64,000 nucleotides of DNA from Glebionis coronaria (GCA_025667525.1 CM046882.1:544248630-544312629), one strand, 5' to 3'; positions 21,807 through 35,700 are shown, numbered from the stretch's first letter. The notes: a model not told the origin generated them from the sequence alone. Program-made: numbers and translations.

Positions 21807-22355
21807 TTATTCCGAATAGAGATTCCGAATAGGAAGGTTTTCAGAATAGCAGGTTTATTCCGAATAGGAAGGTTTTCAGAATAGCAGGTTTATTCCGAAT
21901 AGACATTCCGAATAGGATAATTTTCAGAATAGCAGGATTTTTTCCGAATAGACTTTCCGAATAGAAGATTTTCCGAATAGCAGCATCTTTCCGAATAGGA
22001 AATTCTTTCCGAATAGCAACTTCTTTCCGAATAGCAATTTGTTTCCGAATAGCCAAAAACTTTTCGAATAGCCAAATCTTTCCGAATAGCCAAACTTTCC
22101 GAATAGCTTTCCGAATAGCCAATTATTCCGAATAGCAAAGTTTTTCCGAATAGCCAATTGCCAAACATTCCGAATTGAAGGATTATTCCGCATAAGGTTT
22201 TTTCAGCATAAGGGTCTATTCCGAATAGGGCATTTTCAGAATAGGGTTATTCCGCATAGGGTTATTCAGTATAAGGGTTTTTCAGCATAGGGTTATTCCG
22301 AATAGAAATTATTCCGAATAGGGTTTATTCTGAGTTAGGGTTATTCCGTATAAGC
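21807..22355 (+). repeat. TTCCGAATAG array in the leader of A
   Basis: Twenty exact copies of TTCCGAATAG plus variants (TTCAGAATAG, TTCCGCATA), spaced irregularly at about 15-35 bases, all on the plus strand. ORFs seen on the minus strand are only translations of the repeat. The array lies between the primer site and the gag start at 22493. Confidence 0.93.
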
Positions 22356-22492
22356 AAGTTCAAGGGGTATTTGAGTTTTTTTCGACGATCTTTAGTGGAT
22401 TTGATCTTGTTTTCAACCAACACAACACAAATTCTCAACCTTTCTTCACTGCTCGATCAACCGATAATCTTTGAGTCTTTTAAGTGATCACA

Positions 22493-24430
22493 ATGAATCC
22501 GAGTTCATTAATTCCTCAGATGACATCTCTTACGGATATCTCAATTATAACGGGAACTGATAGTCGTCCACCGATGCTTATTAAAGAGGTGTTTGAGGCA
22601 TGGCAGGGCCGTATGATGCAATACTTGAAGGGCAAACCAACATACGGAAGGCTTATGGTCAAATCGATTTTGAATGGTCCACTCGACTATGGTACCATTG
22701 TGGCAAATAACGTGTCTCGACCAAGAGAATATGAAGAACTCACACCGGCACAACAACTCATTGCTGATGCTGATGAAAAGGCTCTACAGACTCTTCTCCA
22801 AGCTCTTCCGCATGATATTTATCGCATGGTAAGTCAATATACGGTTGCCAAAGATTTATGGGAACGTCTAAAGGTGTTGCTACAAGGTACGTCTCTTACC
22901 AAACAGGAAAGGGAATGTCAGTTGTATGATCTGTTTGATAGATTCACGTACAGCCCAGGGGAAACACTACACGACTATTACTTCAGATTCACTACTCTAA
23001 TGAATGATCTGAATGTATACAATCTCGTGATTGCTCCATTCCAGGTTAACACCAAGTTCTTGAATACTTTACCTCAAGCTGAATGGGGTGAGTATATTAC
23101 CGATGTTAAGTTAACCAGGGATTTGCATAAGTGCAATTTAGATCAAATCTATGCTTTTCTTCAGCAGCATGAGAAACATGTGATTATGCACCGTTCTCCT
23201 CGAGGTATGTACCCTGATTCCTTAGCTTTGATGGCGAATCAACCAAGCTTGTCACACAACAACACACCTTATATCTTGGGACATCAAGCCTATCATCCAT
23301 CACCTTACATGACACCAACCTTCCCCCAATACTCGATTCTACCGCAACCACCTACCTCACATCAGCAACAATATCGGTTCAATGCACCTTCACCACAGTA
23401 TGCTTCACAACTTCATCCAGCAAATATTGCACCTTATGCTCAGCCTTCATATTCTTCTTATCAAGAGAATGCAGCATATCCAACAAGCTACCCTGATCAA
23501 ATGAGTATTCCTTCTAGTGATTATGCAGCTCATCAAGACCAAGCAATGTATTGTGATGATGAGGAAGTCCCCATTCCTGTATTCCAACAAGGAGCTGACC
23601 CAGTTGAAGTGCTAACCACTATGTCTGCTTATCTCACAAGGACTTTAAGCAAACGAGGATACATAGGATCAGCTCCAACCAACAATCAGTTGAGGAATTC
23701 ATCCAATTCTTGTCAACAAGCTACTATTGAGAATGGCAGGGTAATGGTTCAGCCTATTCAACCATATCAGGGGAGACCTACCACATCAGCTACCAATGCT
23801 CGCACGGTCAATCAGGCACCAATGGTCAATCCTGCTCCACGGGCTAATTCCACGGGCAAGTTGAGAATGATTACATGCTACAACTGCAAGGAAGAAGGAC
23901 ACATGTCCAGGGATTGTAAGAAACCCAAGAGGAGAAGGGATGGACAATGGTTTGCAGAAAAGATCTATCTGGTAAATGCTCAGGCACAAGGAAGGGAACT
24001 TGATGAAGAGGAGCTTGCATTTCTTGCTGATCCAGGGATTGCTGAACAAGACGTTGTCACCACACAGAATGCAGCATACCAAGCCGATGATCTTGATGCG
24101 TATGACTCAGACTGTGATGACTTTCAATCTGCAAAGGCTGCTCTCATGGCAACTATCTCCAGCTTAGGGCCAGAAAAGAGATCTGAGGTACTTATTAATA
24201 CCACTGATAATACCACTGATGCTAGTATTCAACCACATCAAGTTGTGCAAGAGAGTGCTGATTCGAATGATTCTTTGGTGGTCAGTCTTTCAAATGAGGA
24301 GATAATCAATGATAGCAATATCAATGTGAGTCCCCAGACTTTGAGTGAATCACAACCGGGAGCCATTTCGCATACGCCTACTCCTGCTCAACAAGATTTG
24401 GTCATGGTTCCTGCTACATTACTTAGCTAA
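22493..24430 (+). CDS. Gag of A, N-terminal section
   Basis: From ATG 22493 (ACAATGAATCC), 645 aa. Residues about 1-260 form the Copia capsid region (FEAWQGRMMQYLKG, WERLKVLLQGT). Then comes a Pro/Gln/Tyr-rich stretch and a CX2CX4HX4C zinc knuckle (CYNCKEEGHMSRDC) encoded near 23878-23919. After that follows GRELDEEELAFLADPG, usual in large SIRE-type Gags. It ends at TAA 24428-24430, but the same frame continues at once with ATG AAT GCT and a coiled-coil segment, so the stop probably truncates a longer Gag. RNA-binding structural protein of the particle. Confidence 0.88.
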   Translation: MNPSSLIPQMTSLTDISIITGTDSRPPMLIKEVFEAWQGRMMQYLKGKPTYGRLMVKSILNGPLDYGTIVANNVSRPREYEELTPAQQLIADADEKALQTLLQALPHDIYRMVSQYTVAKDLWERLKVLLQGTSLTKQERECQLYDLFDRFTYSPGETLHDYYFRFTTLMNDLNVYNLVIAPFQVNTKFLNTLPQAEWGEYITDVKLTRDLHKCNLDQIYAFLQQHEKHVIMHRSPRGMYPDSLALMANQPSLSHNNTPYILGHQAYHPSPYMTPTFPQYSILPQPPTSHQQQYRFNAPSPQYASQLHPANIAPYAQPSYSSYQENAAYPTSYPDQMSIPSSDYAAHQDQAMYCDDEEVPIPVFQQGADPVEVLTTMSAYLTRTLSKRGYIGSAPTNNQLRNSSNSCQQATIENGRVMVQPIQPYQGRPTTSATNARTVNQAPMVNPAPRANSTGKLRMITCYNCKEEGHMSRDCKKPKRRRDGQWFAEKIYLVNAQAQGRELDEEELAFLADPGIAEQDVVTTQNAAYQADDLDAYDSDCDDFQSAKAALMATISSLGPEKRSEVLINTTDNTTDASIQPHQVVQESADSNDSLVVSLSNEEIINDSNINVSPQTLSESQPGAISHTPTPAQQDLVMVPATLLS

Positions 24431-27186
24431 ATGAATGCTGCTCTCTTAGAAACCCTAGCTAAGAATAAGAATTTGTCTGATGAGCTTGCCTTAAGCAATG
24501 AGAAAGTTCAAACCTTGGAATTAGTGCCTTCGTCTAGTGTTCTAACTAATCCCGAATATGATCATTTTAGAAACAAACAAATGGGTCACTTGCAAGAAAT
24601 CGAAACCTTAAGAGCAAATCTTTCTAAAGAACTTAGCGAAAAGGAGTTAGTGGTCACTAATTTTCAAAAACTTCAAACAGATTTTGAGTCACTCGAGTCT
24701 AAGAAGAATGAAATGGAGATTAATGCTACTAATAAGATTAGAAGTCTAGATTACTTGCTTTAAGACAATACGCTGCTTCTCAACTAGTGCACTTATTTGA
24801 TGCTTCATTTAGAGAATTTAACTTATCACGTCAAAAAGGCCTTCCCCCTAATCCACGGTATGCAAAACAAGCTTTAAGACATAGTCCTAGACTTTATAAT
24901 GCAACTCAATTAGGATTGGCCTTAGACCCGATTGTTTTTCCCAATGATCGAACAAGTAAGGATCTAGTTGATGAGGATCGGTCATACAATTCTGCAAAAT
25001 ATCCCGAGTGGGATTATTTTAAAATGAATAAGGAGCTTGCAAAAACGGATTTTAGAATTCGCTTCCATATGGACAAAGATCTCATTACAGCACCAACCTA
25101 CATGTTAAATGAAGAAAACCCTAGTACATTTCCTACACTTGTCAACATGGAAGGTCCTAAGGAAATTCCAAAGGATCTTCCACCGGTTAGCACTGTATGG
25201 TTAAACTTGCAAGAGATTAATCAATACTTTACTAATTTTGACAAGGTCATTTTGGAATGTACGACTTCAAATGGCCTAAACGCCGGAGAATGGGCTTTCG
25301 AACACATGAACGAGGTGTTTAAAACTGAGATCAATCCGTTTGTCGAAAGTCTAAAAGGAAGTTTTGCATCTCTTAAGGAAAATCTTGTGTTTGAAATTGG
25401 TGAAGTTCAAAAAGTGTTTTATGAAATGGACACCGCTTACGAACTACAACTAATTGAAAAAGAAAAGATTTTAACCGAATATGACCGATTCTTGTCTGCA
25501 GTAATCTCGTGTGATGTGCTTACTACTGTAAATGTTAATTATTCGAATGAGCTTACATCCGCTATGATTAATTGTGATGCTGTGAATATTTGTGATGATA
25601 TTTGTGATGATGTTTGTGATCTCTCTGTAAATGTTGCTGATACTGTAAATGAGGTAGATAATCATTCTTGTCACGAATCTAACACTGAGTTTTTAAAGCT
25701 ACAAGATTCTTATAATTTACTTTCAAAACGCTTTAATCAACTAGAACAACATTGTATATCTTTAGAATTAAAACAACAAACTCAAAATGAGAATCTTTTG
25801 ATATCAAATGGTTGTGAAAACGGTGTTGAGACGAGTGACAAGATGATTGCAATTGTTAAGGCATTAGAGGAAGAGATTATGAGATTGAAGAGAGATGTGT
25901 CATCAAATGAAACACTCAAATTGGAACTAGAGGCTGCAGAGTCTAAAAACCAGGTCTTAGAAATTAGACTTTCGTCTGTTCTAGGGGAGATGGATCGGAC
26001 AAGACAGGGACTATCCGCTCTTTATGGTTCACTAGAAGAACGCTTCGCTTTTAATGCGGCACAACAACAATATTATGTTGAACAACTGAACCAAAAGTGC
26101 GAGGAAATCTCTGATTTGAACATCCTGCTCATTGACAAAAATATGGTTTTGGCTGAGTTAAAGGAGACACTTCTTCTCACCCGACAAGAAGTTGTTGATA
26201 ACTTAGCTACCGACTCTGCACCATCCACTAGTGCTCCAACAACCAAGTCAGTAGTGCTTTATAAGTACCCGCTTCATAAAAGAAACCCGGTTACCTACGA
26301 TGATTATATGAGGAATGCCATTAAGCATGTCGATCTTCTTAGGGATATTTTAGACGATCTTTATGCCTTAGATCCCTCAAGTAGCGACTATTATTCGGCT
26401 CATGAATATATTAAGCGAGTTCAATATTGCTTAGCATATTTGCAATACATAGGTAAACCAGGCTCTGCACTACTTACTAATAGGCCCATTGCTGTAACTC
26501 CGTTCAATAAGACTCCAGGAGCAAAACCGTCATTGGCACAATCAAGTAAGGCACCTTTAAAATCTGTTGCTAATATTCCCACTTTGCCTTCTACAGGATT
26601 AAAAGAGACTACTAAGGCTAAAGGATCGCCACTCAAGAAAGATAAGATCAAGCCCTCCACTAGTAGTGCCAAAAAGAAGAAAGTAGAAGATCACCATAGG
26701 AATGTTAGTTCAGTTTTAAATAAAAAGAATCATGTTAAGACTAAAAGCTCTGCAACTGTGCAGAAGCCTAAACCATTCGTGAATTCTAATTTGAATTGTT
26801 GGAATTGTAATGAATGTATGTTTTCCCAACGTCATGATTTGTGTCTTATTAATCATGTGAATGAAATGAATGCAATTAAGAATGGTCTTGAATGGAAGCC
26901 AACGGGTAGAACTCGTGCCCAGGTTGGCTGGCAATGGCGTCCCACTGGTAGGACCTTTACATTAGATGGAACAATGTGCCCTTTAACTAGGAATGCATCC
27001 ATTGAGGTTAGGTCTGAGCGTCCTTTAGTTAGGAACACTCGCACTCAAGTATGGAAACAGCGCCCTTTAATTAGGTCAGCCCCCACTATAGTGCCTATCA
27101 GTGAAGAAATACCACATGATTTAAGCCAACTAGAATCTACACCACCAATTAGGAAGAAGAAGGCTAGGAAATCTAACAAAACCTAG
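24431..27186 (+). pseudogene. Coiled-coil Gag linker of A, frameshifted
   Basis: Two pieces, 24431-24763 and about 24770-27186, lie in different frames; one base is missing near 24760. The protein is rich in Glu, Lys and Leu with long heptads (about 24440-24760 and 25840-26170). It ends in the CNECMFSQRHDLC cysteine motif and PTGRTFTLDG / CPLTR motifs found in large Asteraceae SIRE Gags. The ORF of element D is built from the same module. It probably works in particle assembly; the exact role is unknown. Confidence 0.8.
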
Positions 27187-30100
27187 AGTTAGCAAATCTA
27201 AGATTATTAAATCTGTACCTGCTAATAACAAGGAACACTCAGATTCCGATACCTCTACATTGTCTTCGTGTGGTGATATTTTCAGGTGGTCCAAATCATC
27301 CTCTGGTATTTGGACTCCGGTTGTTCAAAACATATGACCGGAAATCGCTCGATGCTCCGAAATTTCGTCAGCAAGTTTCTTGGTACGGTTAAATTCGGGA
27401 ATGATCATATAGCAAAGATAATGGGGTATGGTGAATATCAGATTGGAAATGTTACGATTTCAAGGGTATACTATGTAGAAGGTCTTGGTCATAACTTATT
27501 CTCAGTAGGATAGTTTTGTGATTCCAACCTTGAGGTTGCTTTTCGACAACATACTTGTTTCATCCGCAACTTGGAAGGAAAAAATTTGTTGAAGGGATCT
27601 CGTGGTGCAAATCTTTATACCTTGTCCTTACAAGACATGATGGTCGCCTCTCCAGTATGTCTTCTCTCTAAAGCATCTAAGACCAAGTCATGGTTATGGC
27701 ATCACAGATTATCTCATCTTAACTTTGATGCTATTAATCATCTGGCTAAAAACGAATTAGTTCGTGGTCTTCCAAAGCTTAAATTTCACAAGGACCATTT
27801 ATGTTCCGCGTGTTCAAGGGGGAAAAGCACCAAGAAATCTTACAAGCCCAAAGCTGAAGACACCAATCAAGAAAAACTTCATCTTTTGCATATGGATCTT
27901 TGTGGACCAATGAGAACTGAAAGTGTGAGCGGTAAGAAATTCATTCTGGTTATTGTGGATGATTTCTCCAGGTTTACATGGGTTAGATTTCTACGTACAA
28001 AGGATGAAGCACCGAAGGCTATCATCACTTTTCTGAAATTTATTCAGGTACGTTTGAATACTACTGTCCGCCGTATTCGTACAGACAATGGAACAGAGTT
28101 TGTAAACCAGACTCTTCGTGATTACTATGAAGGAGTTGGTATTTCACATGAAACATCCGCTGCACGTACTCCACAACAAAACGGTGTCGTTGAAAGACGG
28201 AATCGTACGCTTATGGAAGCTGCTAGGACTATGCTTATTTATGCGAACGCTCCATTGTTCTTGTGGGCAGAAGCTATATCTACTGCATGTTTCACCCAAA
28301 ATCGTTCTATCATTCGGAAACGCCATGGAAAAACACCTTATGAGCTTCTACATGACCGTAAACCCGATGTTTCATTTTTTCATGTGTTTGGTGCTCTTTG
28401 TTATCCAAACATTAATAGTGAGAACTTGGGTAAGCTTCAACCGAAAGCCGATATAGGTATTTTCATTGGTTACTCACCGTCCAAGAAAGCATACCGAATT
28501 TACAACCGTCGTCTTGGCAAGATTGTAGAAACTATAGACGCAAATTTCGATGAGCTGACAGCGATGGCTTCTGAGCAACACAACTCTGAACCCGCGCTTC
28601 ATGAGATGGGAACCGGTGCTATTAGTTCCGAATTAGTTCCCAATAATCCTACTTCTACATCATTTTTACCACCATCAAGGCCCGAGTGGGATAAACTGTT
28701 TCAACCGTTGTTTGACGAATTCTTTGATCCCCCAAATGATGAAGTTCAAGCACCTGTAGTGATAGCTCCAATCCCTGAAGTTGTTGCTCCTGCAAATGAA
28801 GCTTTATCAAATGCATCTTCAACTAACATTGAACCGGATGCACCTTCACCAAGTGATTCTCAAACTACACCTGAATCGTCACCCCTACTTGTGCCTAATG
28901 ATGTGGAAGAGGATTCTATTGATCACGACTTGGAATATGCTCACCTGCAAGAGCTTCCTTTCTTTGGTGTAGCGATACCTGAAAACCCTTCAGCCGCGTC
29001 TACCTCAGAAGAAGCTCCTTCTATTGTTCACTCCAGACCACCTAGGATTGAAAACCATAGCACTAAATGGACAAAAGATCACCCAATTAGGAATGTCATT
29101 GGAGATCTTGATCGACCAGTCTCTACACGCCATCAATTACAAGAGAGTGCACTCTATTGCTACTTTGATGCATTTCTCTCTGAAGTTGAACCTAAAAATT
29201 GGCAGCAGGCTATGACTCAATCATCTTGGATTGAAGCTATGCAGGAGGAACTAAATGAATTCCAACGACTTGAAGTATGGGAATTGGTTCCTCTCCCTGA
29301 CAAGGTTAACATCCTTACTTTGTTATGGGTTTATAAGGTTAAACTTGATGAGATGGGTGCGGTATTGAAGAATAAGGCTAGATTGGTCGCTAGAGGATAT
29401 AAACAAGCCTTGGGTATTGACTTTGAAGAATCTTTTGCTCCTGTGGCAAGATTGGAGGCGATTAGACTATTCCTTGCGTATGCTGCTCATATGAACATGA
29501 TCGTCTATCAAATGGATGTGAAGACGACATTTTTGAACGGTGAACTAAGGGAAGAAGTTTATGTTAGTCAGCCGGATGGGTTCGTCAGTACGGAGTTTCC
29601 TAATCATGTGTACAAGCTTAAGAAGGCTCTCTATGGGTTGAAACAAGCTCCACGCGCGTGGTACGATCTCCTTTCAACATACCTCATCGCGGAAGGCTTC
29701 TCCAAAGGCAAAGTGGACCCCACTCTATTCACTCTCAAGGAAGGCAACGACATGATTCTGGTACAAATTTATGTTGATGATATAATATTTGCTGCCACTA
29801 ACATAAAATTGTCAAATCGCTTTGAGAAGATAATGTCCACACGCTTTCAGATGTCGATGATGGGAAAAATTTCATTTTTCTTAGGATTACAGATTTCTCA
29901 AAATCCCAGAGGCATCTTTATTAATCAATCCAAATATGCTCTAGAATCTCTTAAGAAATATAACTTTGAAAATTGTGACCCCGTGGACACTCCAATGGTG
30001 GAGAAATCCAAGTTAGATGAAGATAGGAATGGGACTATTGTCGATCCAAAACTTTACCGTGGGATGATCGGCACCCTTCTATATCTGACTGCTAGCAGGC

Positions 30101-30753
30101 CTGATTTGCAATTTGCTGTATGCATGTGTGCCCGGTATCAGGCTCGGCCTACCGAAAAGCACCTACATGTAGTTAAAAGGATCTTTCGGTATCTAAAAGG
30201 AACACTTCACCGTGGTCTATGGTATCCGAAAGATTCCTCGATTGCTTTAATATCATACGCAGATGCCGATCATGCTGGATGTCAAGACACGAGGCATAGC
30301 ACGTCTGGATCTGTGCAACTCCTTGGAGATAGATTGATCAGTTGGTCTTCAAAAAGGCAGAAAAGCGCTGCAATATCAAGCACGGAGGCTGAATACATCG
30401 CCATGTCCGGTTGTTGTGCTCAAGTCCTTTAGATGAGATCACAATTAACTGACTACGGTTTGGGATTCAACAAAATCCCGATGTATTGTGACAACAAGAG
30501 CGCCATTGCCCTTTGCTGCAACTATGTTCAACACTCCCGGGCCAAGCACATAGACATTCGCTACCATTTCATTAAGGAGCAGGTGGAGAACGGAGTGATC
30601 GAGCTGTATTTTGTCACTACTGAGTACCAGCTGGCGGATATGTTCACCAAAGCCTTAGATCGAGGACGAATCGAGTTTTTGATCGACAAGCTTGGCATGA
30701 AATCATTCACTCCAGTGACTCTCAAAGAGTTGGCAGAAGAATCAGCTAAATAG
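27187..30753 (+). pseudogene. Pol of A: protease, integrase, RT, RNase H
   Basis: Protease D-S-G (WYLDSGCSKHMTG) near 27304. TAG at 27512-27514 where the family has Gln. Integrase zinc domain ([17 protein letters not shown]) and D,D,E core ([29 protein letters not shown]). RT with [19 protein letters not shown] and YVDDIIF. RNase H with [18 protein letters not shown], then TAG at 30430-30432 in place of a Trp codon, then [10 protein letters not shown] and [12 protein letters not shown]. Apart from these two stops, the long frame from 27571 is clean, so the decay is slight. Two early stops make it inactive unless they are read through. Confidence 0.92.
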
Positions 30754-32047
30754 TCGTGGTAAACTATTCAGAGTATCCTTTGTTCGTGATCATGTATATT
30801 ATCGTAAATATATAAACCAACAAAAAGAAAATACAAAAATATAAAACCTACAAAAATCATAAAAAATATAAAACCTACAAAAACCATAAAAATTATAAAA
30901 TCAAGAAAAACCAAAAATATTTTTCGTTTTTAAATCGGGCATGTCTTTTAGTACGGTAATATTTACGGCCTTAGAAATGTCGATCAATATTGACACGGTG
31001 CCATAAATAGAGTCCGTATAAAAGTTGTACATTTTTAAAACATGCCCATTATGGCTTGTAGTTATTTCTGACTGCAACCCGGTTTTCATATTAAAGTCAC
31101 GTATTTCCTTGGAAAACGTTGGCTCACAACGGGAATTAATTTTCTCGGGCATGATTTACAAGCCAAATCATGCAAAGGGATCAAGTTTACTTTACAACTT
31201 GGTCTAACACGAATTTATGTACGTCTCAGTGCATTAATTTGTCAAAATAAGAGAAATCTTATTGCCACCTCGAATCAAACTTTTCAAGATATCAATTGGA
31301 AAATGTTTTTCATCATCATGTGCCTCATTAAACAATGACTACAGCTCTTTAAATAGAAAACGGGTCATCGTTTAAGGGGGAGAAAATGTTACATCATCTT
31401 TCACATCAAAAAGATCTTCAAAAGTTTTCAAGGAAACTCAAAATGCTCAATGGTTAATGGTTGGATTGCTTTGGCATTTGTCTTGTTGTTGCTTATAAGT
31501 TTGTCATGAATAGTTTTGTGCGTGTGTTAAGATAGGTTAATCACTAAGGCTCGGGAATTTAACATAAGATAGGGTCAAAATGACAAGTATTAAAACTTGG
31601 AAAAACAAAAGAATTTTGATTAAAGAAAGAGGAAAAGTTGAGGGGGTAAAGTTGACAATATGTCAAACTTGTGAAAATTTGACCTAGTCAAATTCATCCC
31701 CCCGTCTCTTCTCTCTCTCACCTTTTCTGATTGTTTATCTCTTTGCCGCCATTAACATACTAGAACACATACACTCGAAATCAAACAAAACATCTCTTTC
31801 ATTCAATCTTCTAGATCAAGATCTTCTAAAAGGTATTAAATCGGTTTAATCATTCATGCAATACAATTTAATTATCTCCTTTTAACTGGAATCAATCGAT
31901 TGAAGTTACTGCTTAATTAGGGTTTAATTAAAATTGGGGGTTTTGCCTGGGTTTTATTCGGAATCGAACAAATGAACAGACATGGCCCTTAGAACACTTG
32001 AATCAAACGGATTTCGTGCTTAATTAGAAAATACATAAGTGTTGAAA
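30754..32047 (+). other. Spacer of A after pol
   Basis: 30790-30900 is an A-rich stretch with repeated ATAAAACCTACAAAAA. 30940-31165 is homologous to D 48965-48720 (opposite strand in the window), including AACGGGAATTAATTTTCTCG. A purine tract AAGGGGGAGAAAATG lies at about 31375. 31690-31850 is pyrimidine-rich (CTCTTCTCTCTCTC) and looks like the 5' leader of a transcript for the extra ORF; no clear promoter is visible. Confidence 0.6.
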
Positions 32048-32600
32048 AACATTCCGAATAGGAGGACTTTCCGTGTAAGAGCATTTTCCGAATAGAATGA
32101 TCTTTCCGCATAGGAGAATTTTTTCCGAATAGAATGATCTTTCCGCATAGGCCAAATCTTTCCGAATAGAATGAATATTCCGCATAGAGAAACTTTTTCC
32201 GAATAGAATGAATATTCCGCATAGGCCAAGTCTTTCCGAATAGGATTTTTTATTCCGCATAGACAGTTCTTTCCGAATAGGATTTTTTATTCCGCATAGA
32301 CAGTTCTTTCCGAATAGAGAATTTATTCCGCATAGACAGTTCTTTCCGAATAGGATTCTTTATTCCGCATAGACAGTTCTTTCCGAATAGAACTTTTTAT
32401 TCCGCATAGGCTTAAACTTTCTGAATTAGAATTTCATTCCGCATAGAAAAATCTTTCCGAATAGGAGATGTTTGATTTATTCCGCATAGGCCCAATGTTC
32501 CGAATAGACTTTTTATTCCGAATAGGGATTTTATTCCGCATAGGCCAAATGTTCCGAATAGACTTTTCATTCCGCATAGGATTCTTATTCCGTATAGAAG
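32048..32600 (+). repeat. Second array: alternating TTCCGAATAG and TTCCGCATAG
   Basis: Fourteen copies of TTCCGAATAG and thirteen of TTCCGCATAG alternate almost strictly, mostly 20-25 bases apart. The array is on the same strand as the leader array at 21807-22355 and likewise sits just upstream of an ORF (32722). Confidence 0.93.
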
Positions 32601-32721
32601 ATGTTTGAATGGTTTACAAGCTTAAGGGATTATGTCATATGTCCAATGCTTAGGTTTAAAGTCATAATGATATTCATATTTGTATGTATCAACCTTTGTG
32701 TTTTTATCTTAAGCAGAGACG

Positions 32722-35700
32722 ATGACTAACCCTACCGTACAACAAATACAAGACACCAGAGCCGCCGCCATTGCTGAAGCCAAGACTCTAAAGTTTCTTC
32801 CAAACAACTTCCGTTTGAAGGAGGTATCTCATTCTACCCATAATGGATTTAAGGTAGGTACAGCCATACTTGATAAGTCTCATCTAAAGCATGCGCTAAG
32901 GAGAAGTGCTTCAGTGCCCTATGATTACCTTTACGAGTTCTGGGCTACCAAAGAGAAGACGTCGAACAAAATCACATTTTCCTTGGACAACAAGCAGCAG
33001 ACGCTTACTGTGTCAGACTTCAGGAAGATCTTTGGATTTCGGCCAACACTCAAAGGCCTATCATACTCAGCCAACCCGACTAAGGACCAGATCATGGAAA
33101 TGTTCACTGCCATTGGATGTCTTGACATACGAACCGCATCTGAGTTTACTACTGCCAAAGTTGGTCAACCATGGAAAGCTATTTTTGGGATTCTAAGCCG
33201 ATGTTTAACACCCAAAACAACTGGGTTTGATGCTGTTCGTCCGCCAATCATCAAGATGTTTTATGGTATGTTTAAAGGTATGGGTATTGATTATGCATCA
33301 TTGCTGTGGGAGGAGTTCACTTTTCAACTCTTCACTAACACGAAGGGTAAGGTTAAAAGTTACCAGTACCCTAGGTTCATTAAGCTGATCATACATTACT
33401 TTATGGAAATGATGCATCCATTAATAAGCGTGCAGGTAGTCGTCACCACACGATGGATGATGATGATTTGGTAGACTTAAGGCAGGAGACTCATTCGAAT
33501 ACGGTTATTCCTGGTCCCATTCCCAGTCATCTTCTGACCGATGAGATTATCGCATCTGATGATTACAAGAACTTGCTAAAAGAAATTGAGAATCAACGAG
33601 CAAGCATTCTAGCAGGTGAAGACTCATCTACCACGGTTAAGAGCAAAGGTAAACGGAAGCAAACAGATTTACCTGAACCCAAAGCCAAAAAGAAGAAGAC
33701 TGCAGTTAAGAAGGGAAAGGGTACGGCTGATGAGTTAGTTCTCCACGATGAAGAAGATATTGATGATCCTGCTCTTAACAAGGCTGAGAGAAAAGCAATG
33801 AAGATAGCTCTTGAAAGGAGTAGGAGAGATACGGGTGGTAGTGGTTCGGGTGCTCAGATGAATATTGAAGAAGAGTACGTGGAACCAGATGATGTGTTTG
33901 AGTTTGGATCACCTGAAAAGTATTCTACTTCGAAGGAGACATCCACCCCCTGTTTCAGCAAGTGTTGCAAAAAGGACTGGTGCTCCTACAATCATAGTGT
34001 CTACTCAACCTTTAGCAACTCAACTTCCACCAATACAACCCGTACCAACCAGACCGGTTTCAACACCATTTCTTCCACCACCAATAACTCCCATCCTTAG
34101 TACCGTAGTAACAACCGAGCCTATTCCATCAACCCAGAGCAGCTCTGCAACGTCTACAATGGCTGCATTGGTAATGGCCGAAATGTTGGATAAACATACG
34201 GATAATCACAAAAGAGAGATGGATGAACTTCGCCAAGAGCTACATAGACGAGTTCAAAGTGAAGAAGCATCTAGGAAAGCTCAAGAAGAGTTGATTGCTA
34301 AGTTCGCTGCAGATATGGAATTTACACGTAAAGCTCATGCAGAAGAACTTGCTCGGGTCAAAAAGGCTGAAGCTGATAGGCATGCAGCACGAATTACGAG
34401 ACTTCGAGAAATTAAGGATAACTATAAAGAGCAGAAAGAAGCCCTTGAAGCTTCTATTGAGCAGAGAGTCAAAGAATCCGTTGAATCCCTTATGCCTAAA
34501 CTGCGTGATGAATTGAAGACACTCGCTGCTGATAACTTGATGATCAAGTCATCCAATCCTTCAGAAGCCGCCTACAAGATTGCTTATGACTTGACGGATT
34601 TTGAATTAAAGAAGATCCTCAAAGCTCGTATGAGGGAACTTGGATCGTTTGATAAATCTAGGATTCAACGGACTCTCTTCAAATCCCTGAATGACGCTAT
34701 CATGGAGGATGATAGGTTGTTCAAGACGTTTGGAAGTGTGGTACCCTACCACATTCTCCCTGAGGAAGAAAGGGAAGAGAGTGAAGAAGAAGAGGGTACT
34801 GGTGAAGAAGAGGAAGAAGAAGAAGAAGAAGATAAGGATGATGATGATGATGAGGATGATGATGATAAGAATGATGATGATGATGGGGATGATGATGATG
34901 AAGATGATGATGAGGATGATGATGATGAAGATGATGATGAGGATGATGGTAATGATGGTGGTGATGGTAATGTGGAGAGTGCTAAAGGGAGCAACGAGGA
35001 TAACGATAAGGATGATGATGGGGGAAAACAGCCTGAAAAGGGGGATAAGGTTGCCAGCTCAAAGAAACCTGCTAAGTCTGGCACCAAGTCTAAGAAAGAT
35101 GCAGCAGCAAAGGAAAAATCTACTTCCACGGAATCCAGACGATCCAAGTGGCGCCACGATGTGAATGCCACTACAGCGTCATCTATTCCTGGTACATTTA
35201 TCGCTGTATCCATACCTGTTACCACTAACCCTGTTAGTTCTATTGTTGTTGTTCCTGTGATTGCAGAATCGGTAACTGAACCTGAAGCTGCACAACACTC
35301 ACCCGTCCATGACACTGCAGAGATGCCTGAATCAGAACCAGCAGATGTTCACGTCTCCACTCCTCTACAACAAGACCCACAATCTACAGTTCCAAGCACA
35401 AGGGACTGGGCAGACACGTTGGAGATTGACGAGACTGCACCACCACAGGCTTGGATCACGGCAGCGGCACAATATGATCCGATCACAGACGCTGACAAAG
35501 ATGTCTTGTATCTCCGTATCCGCAGTCCGATTGACTTATGTGCATTTCTTGCTCATGAGTATAAGACTTCGGTTACTCCATCTTTGGTGAAGAAAGCACT
35601 GAAGGATAAGAGACTTCGCGCCAAAACCCGGTTAACCCAAATGGAGTTCGAGTATTATGCCGATGAGATCCTGAAAGCTCTGAACACCGTTCAACGGCCA

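Noticed and set aside
21841..22193. Three minus-strand ORFs of about 90 aa (IRKAIRK / FGKSIRK type)
   Set aside because: They are six-frame translations of the TTCCGAATAG repeat and have no independent support.
21807..22355. CRISPR-like array of short repeats with spacers
   Set aside because: The repeat is only 10 bp, the spacers are short and partly repetitive, and the host is a plant; this is a retrotransposon leader repeat.
34746..35315. Serine-rich minus-strand ORF of 189 aa
   Set aside because: It is the antisense shadow of the Glu/Asp tract in the extra ORF of A.
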